Positions 30,983-41,990 of a stretch of DNA of 60,931 bases are shown piece after piece (positions within the stretch are counted from its first letter, which is position 1; each line of letters starts with the position of its first letter). Position numbers and translations under genes: made by a program. Below the pieces are notes generated by a model. The model had not been told where the DNA came from. It saw nothing but the letters and a program-made list of their open reading frames with translations, and ran no database searches. The DNA comes from Oscillatoriales cyanobacterium. Lineage in GTDB: Bacteria; Cyanobacteriota; Cyanobacteriia; Cyanobacteriales; Microcoleaceae. Location of the stretch: positions 1 through 60,931 of the forward strand of contig RDXX01000021.1 in NCBI GenBank assembly GCA_004292955.1, written 5' to 3'.

Positions 30983-33900
30983 ATGCAGAATGTTTACCAA
31001 ATTACTGAAAAACTGCACGAGAGCAGTAACTCGCTAGTCTATCGGGGATACCGGCAAGCAGACAATCGGCCTGTTATCCTCAAAATGCTCAAACAAGCCT
31101 ATCCTTCACCGGAACAAATTGCCGGGTTCAAGCGAGAGTATGAAGTAACCCAAAACATTAACTTACCGGGAGTAATCGATGTTTACAGCTTGCAACACCT
31201 AGACAATCAGTGGGTAATTGCGTTAGAAGATTTCGGCGGCGAATCCCTGAATAGGACGATAGCTAAGCAGCAATTTACAATTGCTGAATTTCTCCACCTG
31301 GCAATTGAGATTGTTGGCATTCTCGGTCAGGTTCACCAGCAGCATATCGTTCACAAGGATATTAACCCTTCAAATATTATTTTCGAGCGGGAAACAGGCA
31401 AGCTGAAGCTAATTGATTTTGGAATTTCAACAACCCTGTCGCGAGAAAATCCAACCTTTCGCAACCCGAACGTGTTAGAAGGAACGCTGGCTTATATCTC
31501 GCCAGAACAAACAGGTCGCATGAATCGATCGATCGATTACCGCACTGATTTTTACTCGCTGGGGATAACCTTTTATGAATTACTAACGGGACAGTTACCC
31601 TTCCCTACAAATGATGTTTTGGAATTAGTGCACTGTCATATTGCCAAACAACCTCTCCCACCACACGAACTCCAACCAGAAGTTCCACCAATTATTTCGA
31701 CCATCGTGTTGAAATTAATGGCAAAAAATGCTGAGGAACGCTACTTGTCAGCATATAATATCGAGGCAGATTTACAAGAATGTCTCAGGCAGTGGCAGAC
31801 TAAAGAGCAAATCGACCCTTTCCCGATCGAGCGGCACAATATTTCGGATCGATTTCAAATTTCGCAAAAACTGTACGGGCGAGAGCGGGAAATTTCTGCC
31901 CTATTAGCCGCCTTCGATCGAGTCAGCGAAGGAGCCAGGGAAATGATGCTGGTTTCGGGATATTCCGGGATTGGAAAAACAGTATTAATCCAGGAAATCT
32001 ATAAGCCGCTGACTCGCCAACACGGCTATTTTATTGCTGGTAAGTTTGACCAGTTTCAACGAGATACTCCCTACGCATCCTTAATTCAAGCATTTCGTTC
32101 ATTAGTACGGCAGTTACTCACAGAAAGTGACGCGCAAATTAGCCAGTGGCGGGAGAAGTTACAAGGGTCATTAGGGGAAATTGGCGGGGCAATCGTGGAA
32201 GTTATTCCTGAAGTAGAACTCATTATTGGTTCGCAACCACCCCTACCAGAATTGCCACCAGCAGAACAGAGGAAGCGCTTTAATCTGGTTTTTCAAAAAT
32301 TTATTAATATATTCACTCAGCCCGAACATCCGCTAGTAATTTTCTTAGATGACTTGCAGTGGGCAGATCTAGCATCGCTGGAATTAATTCAACTGCTGAT
32401 GACACTAGCAGAAAATAAATATCTATTTCTCATGGGCGCATATCGCGATAATGAAGTAACTGAGGCGCATCCACTCACTCAAATTTTGGAAAAAATTGCC
32501 AAAGCCAAAGTAACAACAGTTAATAAAATATTGCTGGCACCTTTATCCTTGACCGATATTACGCAACTTTTAATCGATACGCTGTTTGCAGACTCAAAAA
32601 ATGCTAAACCGCTTGCCAAATTGCTCCTGCAAAAAACTGGTGGCAATCCGTTTTTTATCAATGAATTCTTAAAATTCCTGCATTCTGAAGCATGGTTGCA
32701 TTTTAACTACCAAGCTCAGAAATGGCAGTGGGACTTAAAACAAATCAAAGCGCAATCCCTGACAGATAACGTTTTAGATCTGACTGTAAAAAATGTCCAA
32801 AAACTCCCGACAGCCACTCAAGCAGTATTAAAATTAGCAGCTTGCGTGGGGAATCAGTTTGATTTGCAAACGCTGGCAATTATCTATGAAAAATCTCTCC
32901 AAGCAACAGCAACAGATTTACGATCGGCACTGCAATCAGACCTCATCCTGCCCCTCAGCCGTGCCTATCAGTTGGCGGAATTTGAGGTAGCAGGTTTGTC
33001 CGAGGGGTTAGTTGCAGAATACAAATTTGCCCACGATCGCATTCAACAAGCAGTTTACTCTCTCATTTCCGAAGCAGACAGACAGTCAGTACACCTGCGT
33101 GCGGGCAGGTTGTTACTCCAAAATTCACCATCTGAAGCATTGGCACAGAAGCTATTTGAGATTGTCAATCAGTTGAACAAAGGCCGCGCCCTAATAGCTC
33201 GACAAACAGAGCGATACCAGTTAGCTAGATTTAATTTACAGGCAGGTAAAAAAGCCAAATCTTCAACGGCCAGCCAAGCAGCTTTCAATTACCTTCAGAC
33301 AGGCTTAATTTTGTTAAATAAAAAGAGTTGGTCGCAGCAGTACAACCTTACCTTAGATTTGTATTTGGAAACAGCAGAAGTAGCTTATACAATTGCCAAC
33401 TACGATGAAATGGAGCGCTTAGCTGAGGTAGTTTTGCAAAAAGCCAAAACCCTGTTAGACAAAGTAAAAGTCTATGAAGTCAAGATGCAAGCTTATTGCG
33501 CCCAAATTAAATTTTTAGAGGCGATCGACATTGGGCTAGAGGTTCTGAAATTACTTGGAGTAGAATTACCGAAACAACCGAACCAATCCGATCTGACACG
33601 AGAGATGGAGCAGATAAAATCTGACTTAGCAGGCAGGCAAATCCAGGAACTAATCGACTTACCGCAAATGACCGCTCCGTATAAAGTAGCAGCTATGCGG
33701 ATTATGAACTATTTATTTGGTCCTGCGTTCATAGCAATCAATCAACTGAGCTTGCTAAATTGGTGTCGGCAGGTGAATTTATCGATTCAGCACGGTAATT
33801 CTGCTGGCTCTGCTTTTCCATATGTAGGTTACGGAATGCTCCTCTGCTGCTCGGGAGAGTTTGACGCTGGCTATCAGTTCGGTCAACTTGCTTTGCAGTT

Positions 33901-36727
33901 ACTAGAACGATTCAAAGATAGAATATTTAAAGCAAGAATTTCTGTGGTGTATCAGGGCTATATCAGGCATTGGCGTGAACCTCTCAGAGATACATCTTCT
34001 TTTTGCATGGAAGCTTATCACAGTGGGATAGAAACTGGAGATCTTGAATATGCTGCTAGTGCTAGAAGTCTCTATGCCTATTCTTTGTACCTCAGCGGTG
34101 CAGAGTTGAGCGATGCCAAGAAAGAGATGGCGAAAGTTCTTGAAGTTACTTATCAAACTCAGCAGGAAGCGTACCTTCATTGGACTCAAATCTATATGCA
34201 GGCAATCCTGAACTTGATGGGACAAGCAGACAATCCGTGCCGTTTGATTGGTGAAGTATACGATGAAGAAAAGATGATACCATTTCATCTATCAGGTGGC
34301 GATCGAACTGCACTCATGCACGCTTATTCACATAAAGTTATCCTCTGTTATATTTTCGAGGAATTTCAGCAAGCTGTTGAGAATGCAGACAGCTTTGAAG
34401 AATACTCAGCTAATGCAGGTTCCTCGTTTATTCTCCCTGCTGTCTGTTTGTATGATATGTTAGCGCGACTGGCGCTTTATCCTAATTCCTCAGAGACGGA
34501 AAGAGAAGAAATCCTGACAAAGGTTGCTGCCAAACAAGAAAAAATGGACACATGGGCAAAGCAGGCCCCCATGAATTACCTGCACAAATTTTATCTAGTC
34601 GAAGCGGAACTCGCGCGCGTATTAGGCAACGATAAAGATGCCAGAGAATATTACGACAAAGCCATCATCCTAGCCCGCGAAAACGAATATCTCAACGAAG
34701 AAGCCCTCGCCTACGAATTGGCTGGCAGGTTTTATTTAGCCAGAAATCAAAATCATATTGCCCGTCACTACTTGCAAGATGCCCACTACGCCTATCAGCG
34801 CTGGGGGGCTATGGCTAAGGTAAAAGATTTGGAAGCGCGATACCCGCAGTTTTTAGCACTCCAGTCGATCGATTCAACTCGAACAGATGCCCGAGACAAT
34901 CAGCAAGATCGGGTTACAACAGGTAACAAATCGGGCGAAGTGCTGGATTTTGCCGCCATATTGAAAGCATCCCAAGCTATCTCCGGCGAAATCGTCCTCA
35001 AACAATTGTTAAACCAGGTGATGCAAACTGCGATCGCAAATGCAGGTGCCCAAACAGGTTTTCTCATCCTGGATCGAGGCGGGAATTGGGTTATAGAAGC
35101 AGCAGCAGCAGTAGAGGGCGATCGCACAATTCTGCAATCCATTCCGGTAGATGCCGTCGAACCCGCAACCGGAATTCCCCTGCTATCAACCGCCATAGTT
35201 AACTACGTCGCTCGCAGCCGCGAAAATGTAGTATTAAATAATGCTGCCGCCGAAGGACAATTTACCCGCGATACTTACATAACCGCCACTAAACCCAAAT
35301 CAATCCTCTGCATTCCCCTGCTCGATCGAGGCAAACTAACTGCCATTTTATACTTAGAAAATAATCTGGCGATCGGCGCATTTACCCCCCAACGAGTCGA
35401 AACTTTAAAAATCATTGCTTCTCAAGCCGCCATCTCCATTGAAAATGCAAATCTTTACGAACAATTAGAAGATTACAACCAAACTTTGGAGAAAAAAGTA
35501 GAAGAACGCACCCAAGAATTGTCGCACACCCTAGAAATTCTCAAAGCAACTCAAGCCGAATTAGTAATAGAAAATGCGCTGCTGAGGAGTGCGGAAGAAC
35601 CGCCTAATTTCGATTACCAAGTTGGCGGCAGTTTGCCAATGGATGCACCTACATATGTAGTGCGATCGGCCGACAGACACCTATACAAAGCTTTAAAGTT
35701 GGGCCAGCTTTGTTACATCCTGAATGTCCGACAAATGGGCAAATCCAGCTTGCGAGTACAAATTATGAAAAAGCTGCAAGCAGAAGGCTTTGCTTGTACC
35801 GCGATCGATATTTCTGTAATTAGCAGTCCTCAGAGCACTTTAGATCAGTGGTACGCAGGCTTTGCCTACCTTTTAGTTAGTGGTTTGCATCTGTTAAATA
35901 AAGTCAATATCCGTACTTGGTGGCGCGAACGCGAATTATTATCGCCCGTCCAACGTTTGTCAGAATTTATCAATGAAGTATTGTTAGCCAATATTTCTGA
36001 AAGAATTATTATTTTCATAGATGAGATAGATAGCGTCCTCGATCTTCAGTTTGACAACAGTGTATTTTTTAGCCTCATCCGAACTTTCTATAACAAACGT
36101 GCTGATAGTTCTGACTATCAGCGTCTGAATTTTGTCTTGTTAGGCGTGGCGACTCCTTCTCAATTAATTCAAGATAAAAACTCTACTCCCTTTAATGTGG
36201 GTCAAGCAATTCAACTCAAAGGTTTTCAAGTGCATGAAGCTCAACCCTTACTGCAAGGATTAACGAAACGAGTAACAAATCCGCAAACCCTACTTACAGA
36301 AGTAATCACCTGGACAGCCGGACAGCCTTTTCTCACCCAAAAAGTCTGCAAACTGATTTGCACTTCTGACTCTCCTATTCCCACTAACAATGAAGCAGCT
36401 TATGTGGAGGAGTTGGTGCGATCGCAAATCATAGAAAATTGGGAATCGCAAGATCAACCAGAGCATTTGAAGACAATTCGCAATCGTCTATTGCAAGATA
36501 AACAGCGTGCTGTTGAACTCCTAAAACTTTACCGAGAAATTTTACATCAAGGACAGGTTGTGGCTGTTGATAGTCCAGTAGAAACGGAATTGCTGATGTC
36601 GGGTTTAGTCGTCAAGCGAGAGGGTTATCTCCAAGTCAACAACCGGATCTATGAATTGGTATTTGACGATCGTTGGGTAGAAGGGATAGATCGGGTGCAT
36701 CTGGTTTTTGAAGAGGGCGAAGCATGA
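30983..36727 (+). CDS. Giant Ser/Thr kinase - AAA_16 - TPR-like - GAF - AAA_35 protein
   Basis: 1914 residues. Kinase domain (1-270): catalytic loop HKDINPSN (about 124-131), DFGIS (about 145), and the usual [20 protein letters not shown] activation part. AAA_16 ATPase: GYSGIGKT at about 326-333. A long helical repeat region reaches residue 1300. GAF domain is about 1320-1490 ([20 protein letters not shown]). A coiled coil ([20 protein letters not shown]) follows; in the common cyanobacterial relatives (kinase-ATPase-GAF-histidine kinase) a histidine kinase comes next. Here an AAA_35 domain does ([37 protein letters not shown]), the same type as in the HTH-AAA gene at 25271. Likely a signal-input protein for the locus (inference). 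Confidence 0.9.
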   Translation: MQNVYQITEKLHESSNSLVYRGYRQADNRPVILKMLKQAYPSPEQIAGFKREYEVTQNINLPGVIDVYSLQHLDNQWVIALEDFGGESLNRTIAKQQFTIAEFLHLAIEIVGILGQVHQQHIVHKDINPSNIIFERETGKLKLIDFGISTTLSRENPTFRNPNVLEGTLAYISPEQTGRMNRSIDYRTDFYSLGITFYELLTGQLPFPTNDVLELVHCHIAKQPLPPHELQPEVPPIISTIVLKLMAKNAEERYLSAYNIEADLQECLRQWQTKEQIDPFPIERHNISDRFQISQKLYGREREISALLAAFDRVSEGAREMMLVSGYSGIGKTVLIQEIYKPLTRQHGYFIAGKFDQFQRDTPYASLIQAFRSLVRQLLTESDAQISQWREKLQGSLGEIGGAIVEVIPEVELIIGSQPPLPELPPAEQRKRFNLVFQKFINIFTQPEHPLVIFLDDLQWADLASLELIQLLMTLAENKYLFLMGAYRDNEVTEAHPLTQILEKIAKAKVTTVNKILLAPLSLTDITQLLIDTLFADSKNAKPLAKLLLQKTGGNPFFINEFLKFLHSEAWLHFNYQAQKWQWDLKQIKAQSLTDNVLDLTVKNVQKLPTATQAVLKLAACVGNQFDLQTLAIIYEKSLQATATDLRSALQSDLILPLSRAYQLAEFEVAGLSEGLVAEYKFAHDRIQQAVYSLISEADRQSVHLRAGRLLLQNSPSEALAQKLFEIVNQLNKGRALIARQTERYQLARFNLQAGKKAKSSTASQAAFNYLQTGLILLNKKSWSQQYNLTLDLYLETAEVAYTIANYDEMERLAEVVLQKAKTLLDKVKVYEVKMQAYCAQIKFLEAIDIGLEVLKLLGVELPKQPNQSDLTREMEQIKSDLAGRQIQELIDLPQMTAPYKVAAMRIMNYLFGPAFIAINQLSLLNWCRQVNLSIQHGNSAGSAFPYVGYGMLLCCSGEFDAGYQFGQLALQLLERFKDRIFKARISVVYQGYIRHWREPLRDTSSFCMEAYHSGIETGDLEYAASARSLYAYSLYLSGAELSDAKKEMAKVLEVTYQTQQEAYLHWTQIYMQAILNLMGQADNPCRLIGEVYDEEKMIPFHLSGGDRTALMHAYSHKVILCYIFEEFQQAVENADSFEEYSANAGSSFILPAVCLYDMLARLALYPNSSETEREEILTKVAAKQEKMDTWAKQAPMNYLHKFYLVEAELARVLGNDKDAREYYDKAIILARENEYLNEEALAYELAGRFYLARNQNHIARHYLQDAHYAYQRWGAMAKVKDLEARYPQFLALQSIDSTRTDARDNQQDRVTTGNKSGEVLDFAAILKASQAISGEIVLKQLLNQVMQTAIANAGAQTGFLILDRGGNWVIEAAAAVEGDRTILQSIPVDAVEPATGIPLLSTAIVNYVARSRENVVLNNAAAEGQFTRDTYITATKPKSILCIPLLDRGKLTAILYLENNLAIGAFTPQRVETLKIIASQAAISIENANLYEQLEDYNQTLEKKVEERTQELSHTLEILKATQAELVIENALLRSAEEPPNFDYQVGGSLPMDAPTYVVRSADRHLYKALKLGQLCYILNVRQMGKSSLRVQIMKKLQAEGFACTAIDISVISSPQSTLDQWYAGFAYLLVSGLHLLNKVNIRTWWRERELLSPVQRLSEFINEVLLANISERIIIFIDEIDSVLDLQFDNSVFFSLIRTFYNKRADSSDYQRLNFVLLGVATPSQLIQDKNSTPFNVGQAIQLKGFQVHEAQPLLQGLTKRVTNPQTLLTEVITWTAGQPFLTQKVCKLICTSDSPIPTNNEAAYVEELVRSQIIENWESQDQPEHLKTIRNRLLQDKQRAVELLKLYREILHQGQVVAVDSPVETELLMSGLVVKREGYLQVNNRIYELVFDDRWVEGIDRVHLVFEEGEA

Positions 36728-36781
36728 CCGCATATAAGTTATTAGTTATAATCCCATATTTTCTGCGGTCATGCTTCGCCC
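36715..36781. repeat. Inverted repeat overlapping the kinase stop codon
   Basis: GGGCGAAGCATGACCGCA (36715-36732) and its exact complement (36764-36781). The last kinase residues (EGEA) are coded by the left arm. It could act as the transcript-end hairpin. Confidence 0.8.
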
Positions 36782-37140
36782 CTACACACGTATTTGCCTT
36801 GCACAGGTCGCTGCACCCGGTAGATCTAGGGCAGAAAATTCAGGAGAATTAAGCAAAAAATCTCAAATCTACCTGCAATCTCTGTTTGAACAATTATAAA
36901 ATATCAGCAGACAATCCTCACTGCGAAGATAATACTTTTTTATATAATGTTAAGAATAATCTGCCCTCGATCGTGCTATAATCTGACATCAATATGACTT
37001 ACGCACGGCCGCTCGGAAACCTGTTTTTTCACCCGAAGAGGCGTTACAGCCGGCAACAACGGCAAAAACCCGGTTTATGAAGGTTTTGATGCGTAAGTCC
37101 CGATCCATTCACTTTTCTTCTCAATCGAGTGCGTGCAGTT
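36782..37140. other. Non-coding stretch with a MITE before the deacetylase gene
   Basis: No gene seen. Besides the MITE at 36996-37099, the rest (36782-36995) is AT-rich without recognised signals. Confidence 0.6.
36996..37099. mobile_element. MITE-like element with GACTTACGCA ends
   Basis: GACTTACGCA (36996-37005) and TGCGTAAGTC (37090-37099) flank 84 bases that include AAAAACCCGGTTTATGAAGG, related to sequence at 22800. Confidence 0.75.
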
Positions 37141-37842
37141 ATGCGAATAGGTAAAAATTTACAAAAGTTTCTGCTTTTGACAATAGCGTTATTTTTTGCA
37201 GCATCGCTACTGATTAACGTTACTAAATTCCACAATTATTTTGGCATCAACCGCGCCGATACTCAAGAGAAAGTGGTGGCGCTTACCTACGACGACGGCC
37301 CCTATCCTCCCTATACAAATCAACTTTTAGATATCTTAGACCGCTATCGAGTTAAAGCAACTTTTTATGAAATCGGCCGCAATATAGAGAAACATCCCGA
37401 AATCGTCAAAATGATTGTGGCGAGGGGCGATGAGTTGGCAAACCATTCCTACTCTCATAAGGATATGATGTTTAAACCCCGGGAATATTTGCTGTCTGAG
37501 ATTGAAAAAACGGACAAACTTTTGCAGGAATTGGGCGTTAAGCAAAATAGTATTAGTTTTCGGCCACCTTGGGGACGGAGATTTGTAGTTTTATCTTATT
37601 TACTTGCCCAAATGCACAAAAAACTGATTATGTGGGATGTGGATTCTCAAGATTATGAGAAAACTCACACGGTAGAGGATATCGCAAATCAGGTGATTAA
37701 CAATGTGCGATCGGGTTCGATTGTGGTGATGCACGACGGCGGAGGCGATCGCTCGAAAACCGTATTAGCAACTGAGATAATTGTCAAGTCTTTGCAGTCA
37801 AAAGGTTATCAATTTAAAACTGTTTCTGAGTTGTTGAAATAA
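37141..37842 (+). CDS. Polysaccharide deacetylase (NodB domain, CE4), membrane-anchored
   Basis: 233 residues from ATG 37141 (a GTG at 37129 is possible). One N-terminal hydrophobic segment (FLLLTIALFFAASLLINV) acts as signal or anchor. CE4 motifs in order: VALTYDDGPYPPY (metal/base Asp-Asp), NHSYSHKDM (metal His pair), SFRPPWGRR, WDVDSQD and IVVMHDGGGDRS. It removes acetyl groups from cell-wall or exopolysaccharide GlcNAc outside the cytoplasmic membrane. Length is typical of the single-domain form. Stands alone; a MITE starts right after the stop. Confidence 0.9.
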   Translation: MRIGKNLQKFLLLTIALFFAASLLINVTKFHNYFGINRADTQEKVVALTYDDGPYPPYTNQLLDILDRYRVKATFYEIGRNIEKHPEIVKMIVARGDELANHSYSHKDMMFKPREYLLSEIEKTDKLLQELGVKQNSISFRPPWGRRFVVLSYLLAQMHKKLIMWDVDSQDYEKTHTVEDIANQVINNVRSGSIVVMHDGGGDRSKTVLATEIIVKSLQSKGYQFKTVSELLK

Positions 37843-37843
37843 T

Positions 37844-38002
37844 TAGACCTCTTGCAAAATAATTTTATGCTATAATGAAGGGTTTGGCTTAAGTGGAGCA
37901 GATTGCAGGTTAGATCAGCACTTTACAATTATGAGTTAGCTCTCAGGTCTAAAACTCAAAACCTTTAATTGTAACTCCGTGATTTTTTTTGCAAGAGGTC
38001 TA
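37844..38002. mobile_element. MITE-like element with TAGACCTCTTGCAAAA ends
   Basis: Perfect 16-base inverted ends TAGACCTCTTGCAAAA/TTTTGCAAGAGGTCTA, 159 bases, with a possible TA target duplication. The GACCTCTTGCAAAA end is known from cyanobacterial IS elements. It lies between the deacetylase stop and the NHL gene stop. Confidence 0.82.
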
Positions 38003-38018
38003 TTATCAACATTTCGGA

Positions 38019-39659
38019 TCAATCAGGGAGACAAACATCCGGCGCACACAAACTGTGAAAATCCAAAGTTGTGACCTCCAAAGTATCCAACTCAATTCGC
38101 CGAATCACGTGATTGTTCGTATCAGCAACAAACAAATGAGACCCGATAGCGCTCAAGCCTGAAGGTTCAAAAAATCGAGCTTTGAGACCTTTAGCATCTA
38201 CCAAACCAGCTTTACCATCTCCAATCATCGTCATGCAAGTACCGCCCCGGTGGTCGATTCGCTTAATTTTGTGATTGTAAGTATCAGCAACCCAGAGGTA
38301 ATTTTGAGCGTATTCAACACCCAAACAGTGCTGCAACCTCACCTCCTCACCGCGACCATCTTTATCCCCAAAACCAAACAATTCACCGCTACCGCAGACA
38401 GTGCGTACCTTCGGGTCTTCATCGATACCGACGGCGCGGATCGAACTAATTTCGCTGTCAGCGACAAACAACTCCGATCGATCCGTAGACAGGCCGCTGG
38501 GCTGAGAAAAAGCAGATTCCGCCAGACTACCGTCAACACAGGATTCTCGACCAATACCTGCGTAAGTGGCGATCGTACCAGTATCTAACTGCATCTCCCA
38601 AATTTGGTGCGAACCCGCCATGGCGATAAAAAGTCGATCGCCAACTCTTTCTAAATCCCAAGGCGAATTCAATGGCGTCTCTAAAGCCTTGCCGCTGCGG
38701 GGAGCAATTTCGTGACTTTGTTCGCCAGTACCAGCAACAGTTTGCACCCTTTGAGTCGTAAAGTCGATCGTTCTGATAGCGTGATTTTCCGTATCAGCAA
38801 CATAGAGAATTTGAGTTTCTGCATCAAAAGCCATACCTTGAGGTGCAAAAAACTCAGCTTCTTCAAAGTTGCCATCAGTCAAACCCGGTTTCCCAGTACC
38901 AATGACGTGCAGTATCTCACCCTCGGTACTGCTGACAACAATTCGATTGTGTCCCGAATCGGCAATAAACAAGCAAGAACCGACCAAGTTTTGGATAACT
39001 GAATTAGCAGGCCCGGGCAGTACAGTTTCATCTACAGATTGACTGTCCTCAGTCATTTCGCCCAACAGCGCCTCATGTTGGTGAAGCTGTTTTGCCTCCG
39101 TTGGCGCGATCGCAAATGCCAGCACTTTACCAGGAAAAGCCAGGGGAGTTGATACAGGTTTGCGCTGTTTTTCTAAACTGAAGCGAAGTTCTTGAAAGGC
39201 GATCGCATTTTTATCTTTGTATTCAGCAATTAACTTACCAACTAACTGATCTAGTGCTTCTCTATTGCCTTCGCCAGAAACAAAGCCGACGACATAACTT
39301 TCTGGATCGATCACCATTAAAGTCGGCCAAGCGCGAACAGCGTAGCTTTGCCAAACTTTCATGCCGCTGTCTACGATTACGGGATGTTCGATATCGTAGC
39401 GGAGGATAGCTTGGCGGATATTTTCAACTTCTTTTTCGTTTTCAAATTTAGCCGAGTGAACCCCGATGACAGTCAGGGAATCTTTATATTTTTGTTCCAG
39501 ATATTTTAAGTCTGGAAGGACGTGCAAGCAGTTGATGCAGCAGTAAGTCCAGAAGTCGAGGATGACGACGCGCCCTTTTAAGGATGCAATGGATAAAGGT
39601 TTTTCGGTGTTCAACCAGGGGTACTTTACGGGGAATTCTGGTGCTCTGACGCGAGGCAT
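38019..39659 (-). CDS. Thioredoxin-like domain plus NHL beta-propeller (NHLRC2-like)
   Basis: 546 residues. Residues 1-160 are a TlpA/thioredoxin-like fold (PLSIASLKGRVVILDFWTYC, active site CCINC, then HPVIVDSGMKVWQSYAVRAW and cis-Pro region WPTLMVI). The rest is a six-bladed NHL propeller with repeated 'LFIADSGHNRIV', 'LYVADTENHAIR', 'LFVADTNNHVIRRI' blades. No signal peptide, so cytoplasmic. The family exists from cyanobacteria to human NHLRC2; its redox partner is unknown. Length fits. Single gene with no operon partners. Confidence 0.88.
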   Translation of the reverse strand: MPRVRAPEFPVKYPWLNTEKPLSIASLKGRVVILDFWTYCCINCLHVLPDLKYLEQKYKDSLTVIGVHSAKFENEKEVENIRQAILRYDIEHPVIVDSGMKVWQSYAVRAWPTLMVIDPESYVVGFVSGEGNREALDQLVGKLIAEYKDKNAIAFQELRFSLEKQRKPVSTPLAFPGKVLAFAIAPTEAKQLHQHEALLGEMTEDSQSVDETVLPGPANSVIQNLVGSCLFIADSGHNRIVVSSTEGEILHVIGTGKPGLTDGNFEEAEFFAPQGMAFDAETQILYVADTENHAIRTIDFTTQRVQTVAGTGEQSHEIAPRSGKALETPLNSPWDLERVGDRLFIAMAGSHQIWEMQLDTGTIATYAGIGRESCVDGSLAESAFSQPSGLSTDRSELFVADSEISSIRAVGIDEDPKVRTVCGSGELFGFGDKDGRGEEVRLQHCLGVEYAQNYLWVADTYNHKIKRIDHRGGTCMTMIGDGKAGLVDAKGLKARFFEPSGLSAIGSHLFVADTNNHVIRRIELDTLEVTTLDFHSLCAPDVCLPD

Positions 39660-39819
39660 GGATATCTCCTTGGTGCGGGCTGAGTAAGTTTTACACTTCT
39701 TTAATTTAGCGAGAAGTTTGGGAGGATGGGGAAAAGCTGGTTAAATCTGGGCTTTTCGGCATAGGCAAGATGGCTGTGGCATAGGAGGGGGGAGAGTTCA
39801 GTGTTCATATTGCAGCATT

Positions 39820-39850
39820 GAATACTTTAGTCTGTAGAACTTTGGTATTC
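39820..39850. promoter_or_regulatory. Candidate controller-protein operator before the C and R genes
   Basis: Half-sites GAATACT (39820-39826) and GTATTC (39845-39850), 22 bases before the controller gene. The same half-sites form a tight palindrome (GAATACTATAGTATTA) before the methyltransferase at 41975. Confidence 0.5.
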
Positions 39851-39871
39851 AAAACCTTACTATCTTTCTCT

Positions 39872-40123
39872 ATGCAACCTAGCCAACTAGACCAAACTTT
39901 AGGACTAGAAATACAACGTCGTCGCATAGAGAAACGTTGGTCACAGGAATATCTGGCAGAAGTCACAGGTCTGCACAGAACCTATATCAGCCAGCTTGAG
40001 CGAGGGCTGAAAAGTCCATCTGTGAGGGTTCTTAGTCACATTACAAATGCTCTGGACATAACAATGGGTGAATTTTTACGAGCCGTAGAGGAACTCTTGA
40101 GTGCTGACAGAAAACGAAATTGA
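39872..40123 (+). CDS. XRE-family controller protein of a type II restriction-modification system
   Basis: 83 residues from ATG 39872 (MQPSQLDQTLGLEIQRRRIE); an upstream in-frame ATG at 39818 would cover the operator-like site. HTH_3 fold: KRWSQEYLAEVTGLHRTYIS with QLERGLKSPSVRVL as recognition part. Size and position, overlapping the start of the nuclease-like gene by 23 bases, match C proteins that delay restriction after entry into a new host. Confidence 0.85.
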   Translation: MQPSQLDQTLGLEIQRRRIEKRWSQEYLAEVTGLHRTYISQLERGLKSPSVRVLSHITNALDITMGEFLRAVEELLSADRKRN

Positions 40124-40850
40124 AAGATTGAGGCAAGCCATTATTACTACCATTGCATCTCCAGTTATCGGCTCGATAGAGGATTATACTTGGGAAGCAA
40201 TTTTTCATTATGTCAAGGATATTCCTTTATCAGATCCAGCATTAGGACGTAGCAAACTCCTCTATGATGCTGTTGACACCACGACTGCAACTGGTTGGTC
40301 ACTCAAGTCTCTTCAACTGAATAGTCTTACGGTTGTCAATACATTTTGGTTTGTCATTCAGAGAGCAGATGTTATCAAAAAGGCTACCCAACTTGGTTTT
40401 CCTGGTTTGACTGAACAATCCTCACCTGCTGAACTAGGAGCAGCTATTGTTCAGCATTGGAACGAGAAAATTAGATCGAGTCAAGCAGCACAGAGCATTA
40501 TCAATAGCTATGAAGGCATATTGCTGAAAACCATTAGAGGATATGAATATATTTACTGTGAATTCCCTCTTAATCCACTTGACCCAAATGCTTTTTCTTG
40601 GGCTTGGACAGTTGATAGAGTTACTGGAAAATCAGGAGCAGGGCTACAAGGCAGTATTGGAGGTAAGCCAGAGTTGGTTTGGTACAAGAATCAAAAGCAA
40701 CTTTTCAGAGCTAGAACCATTTCTTCAGAAGCCGTTCACATCAGGGTTGAGCGAACTCGTCTTACACTTGATCGATATGTGCAGACTGTGCTCTCAGCTT
40801 TGCAAGATCAACTCAGTACACAGTCTTTTGACGGTGAACTTCGAGAATAG
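40101..40850 (+). CDS. Probable type II restriction endonuclease
   Basis: 249 residues from GTG 40101, which overlaps the end of the controller gene. No classical catalytic motif was recognised; the assignment rests on its position between a C protein and a convergent cytosine methyltransferase and on the similar size of such enzymes. The C-terminal half has 'FSWAWTVDRVTGKSGAGLQG' and 'GGKPELVWYKNQ', which may hold the active site. The 3' end overlaps the methyltransferase gene by 38 bases on the other strand. Recognition sequence not readable. Confidence 0.65.
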   Translation: MLTENEIERLRQAIITTIASPVIGSIEDYTWEAIFHYVKDIPLSDPALGRSKLLYDAVDTTTATGWSLKSLQLNSLTVVNTFWFVIQRADVIKKATQLGFPGLTEQSSPAELGAAIVQHWNEKIRSSQAAQSIINSYEGILLKTIRGYEYIYCEFPLNPLDPNAFSWAWTVDRVTGKSGAGLQGSIGGKPELVWYKNQKQLFRARTISSEAVHIRVERTRLTLDRYVQTVLSALQDQLSTQSFDGELRE

Positions 40851-41970
40851 ATGCAGCTATTACTTTGCCTAGAAGTGGGGGTACTGATTCTCCGATTTGA
40901 GAAGCCATATCAGTGTACGTTCCCAAAAAGTGAAAGTTATCTGGGTAAGAATGCAATCTTGCAGCTTCACGGATTGTAATTGTCCGATTTTGGGTTGGAT
41001 GAAAAAACCTGCCAGATCCTGGATGGAAAACCCACCTTGTGATAGTTCTTGCTGGTTTATCCCAGTAAAGCCTTCCATATGCACCGCTATAGTGCTTTTT
41101 AGGGGCTAATTCAGGTGGCAAGTCTCTAGCATCTTGCCCTTCACTAAGAAGACGCGCTCTTGACATTTGAATGGGACTCAAAGCACGAGCAACGTGATTG
41201 AAAAGTTTCGTACTTCCATTACGTATCATTGCTTGGTACGCAGTTTGGGGTGGCAAAGGATAAACTTCAGCATTATATTCCTCTCCTGCATTCAATGACG
41301 GCAAATCTCCAATCGCATCTCTAACTGTGACGACTGAAGAAATGTTTGATTTTAGGAGACTCAGTTGGTAACAAGATTTCGTAGCTCTGTAATCGCTTCT
41401 AATCTCGCCAGCGTGTGTAGGTTCAGGAAATTGAAGTGGTTTATCTAAACTAGCCACGAAAAAAGCCCTTGATCTGGTCTGCGGTACTCCATAATGCGCG
41501 GAGTTTAGCGATCCATAAGTTACTTTATAACCTTGCAATTCAAGTTGTTGTATAATTTCATTCTTAACTACACCACCGTAAGCTTTCAAGATTTCAGGTA
41601 CGTTCTCCATAACAACGTAAATGGGTCTAAATTCTTGTACGAATTCTAAAAATGTCCGATATAACTGATTGCGAGAGTCGCTAAGATATCGATAGTCAGC
41701 AGGAATATTTCTTGAAAATCCTTGGCATGGGGGGCCACCTATCAACACTGTTAGTTCCTCCCTCTGCAAACCCAAACATAATCGCAAATCCAAAGGATTG
41801 ACCTCGCGTATATCCTGATGAACAATTTTGGTGTTTGGGTAATTGTGCTTATAGGTCGCTAGGGCTTTAGCATCCACCTCGATCGCACATAAAGATTCAA
41901 AACCAGCTAGGTGAAATCCTGTAGTCAAGCCACCCGCACCAGAAAATAAGTCAATAGTCTTATATGTCAT
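40813..41970 (-). CDS. DNA (cytosine-5) methyltransferase of the restriction-modification system
   Basis: 385 residues with all main m5C motifs: I TIDLFSGAGGLTTGF, IV LIGGPPCQGFSRN (catalytic Cys), VI VVMENVPEIL, VIII VPQTRSRAFFVA, IX ARTITRWVFHPGSG, X QIGESVPPLLGKVIA. The region between VIII and IX, about 100 residues, recognises the target. It protects host DNA against the neighbouring nuclease. Converges on the nuclease gene with overlapping 3' ends. Directly upstream lies a palindrome with the half-sites seen before the controller gene. Confidence 0.95.
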   Translation of the reverse strand: MTYKTIDLFSGAGGLTTGFHLAGFESLCAIEVDAKALATYKHNYPNTKIVHQDIREVNPLDLRLCLGLQREELTVLIGGPPCQGFSRNIPADYRYLSDSRNQLYRTFLEFVQEFRPIYVVMENVPEILKAYGGVVKNEIIQQLELQGYKVTYGSLNSAHYGVPQTRSRAFFVASLDKPLQFPEPTHAGEIRSDYRATKSCYQLSLLKSNISSVVTVRDAIGDLPSLNAGEEYNAEVYPLPPQTAYQAMIRNGSTKLFNHVARALSPIQMSRARLLSEGQDARDLPPELAPKKHYSGAYGRLYWDKPARTITRWVFHPGSGRFFHPTQNRTITIREAARLHSYPDNFHFLGTYTDMASQIGESVPPLLGKVIAASILEVHRQKTVY

Positions 41971-41974
41971 ACTC

Positions 41975-41990
41975 GAATACTATAGTATTA
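41975..41990 (-). promoter_or_regulatory. Palindrome at the methyltransferase promoter
   Basis: GAATACTATAGTATTA, with a perfect 14-base palindrome, ends 5 bases before the start codon. Half-sites match 39820-39850. It may be a repressing site for the controller or the methyltransferase itself. Confidence 0.5.
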
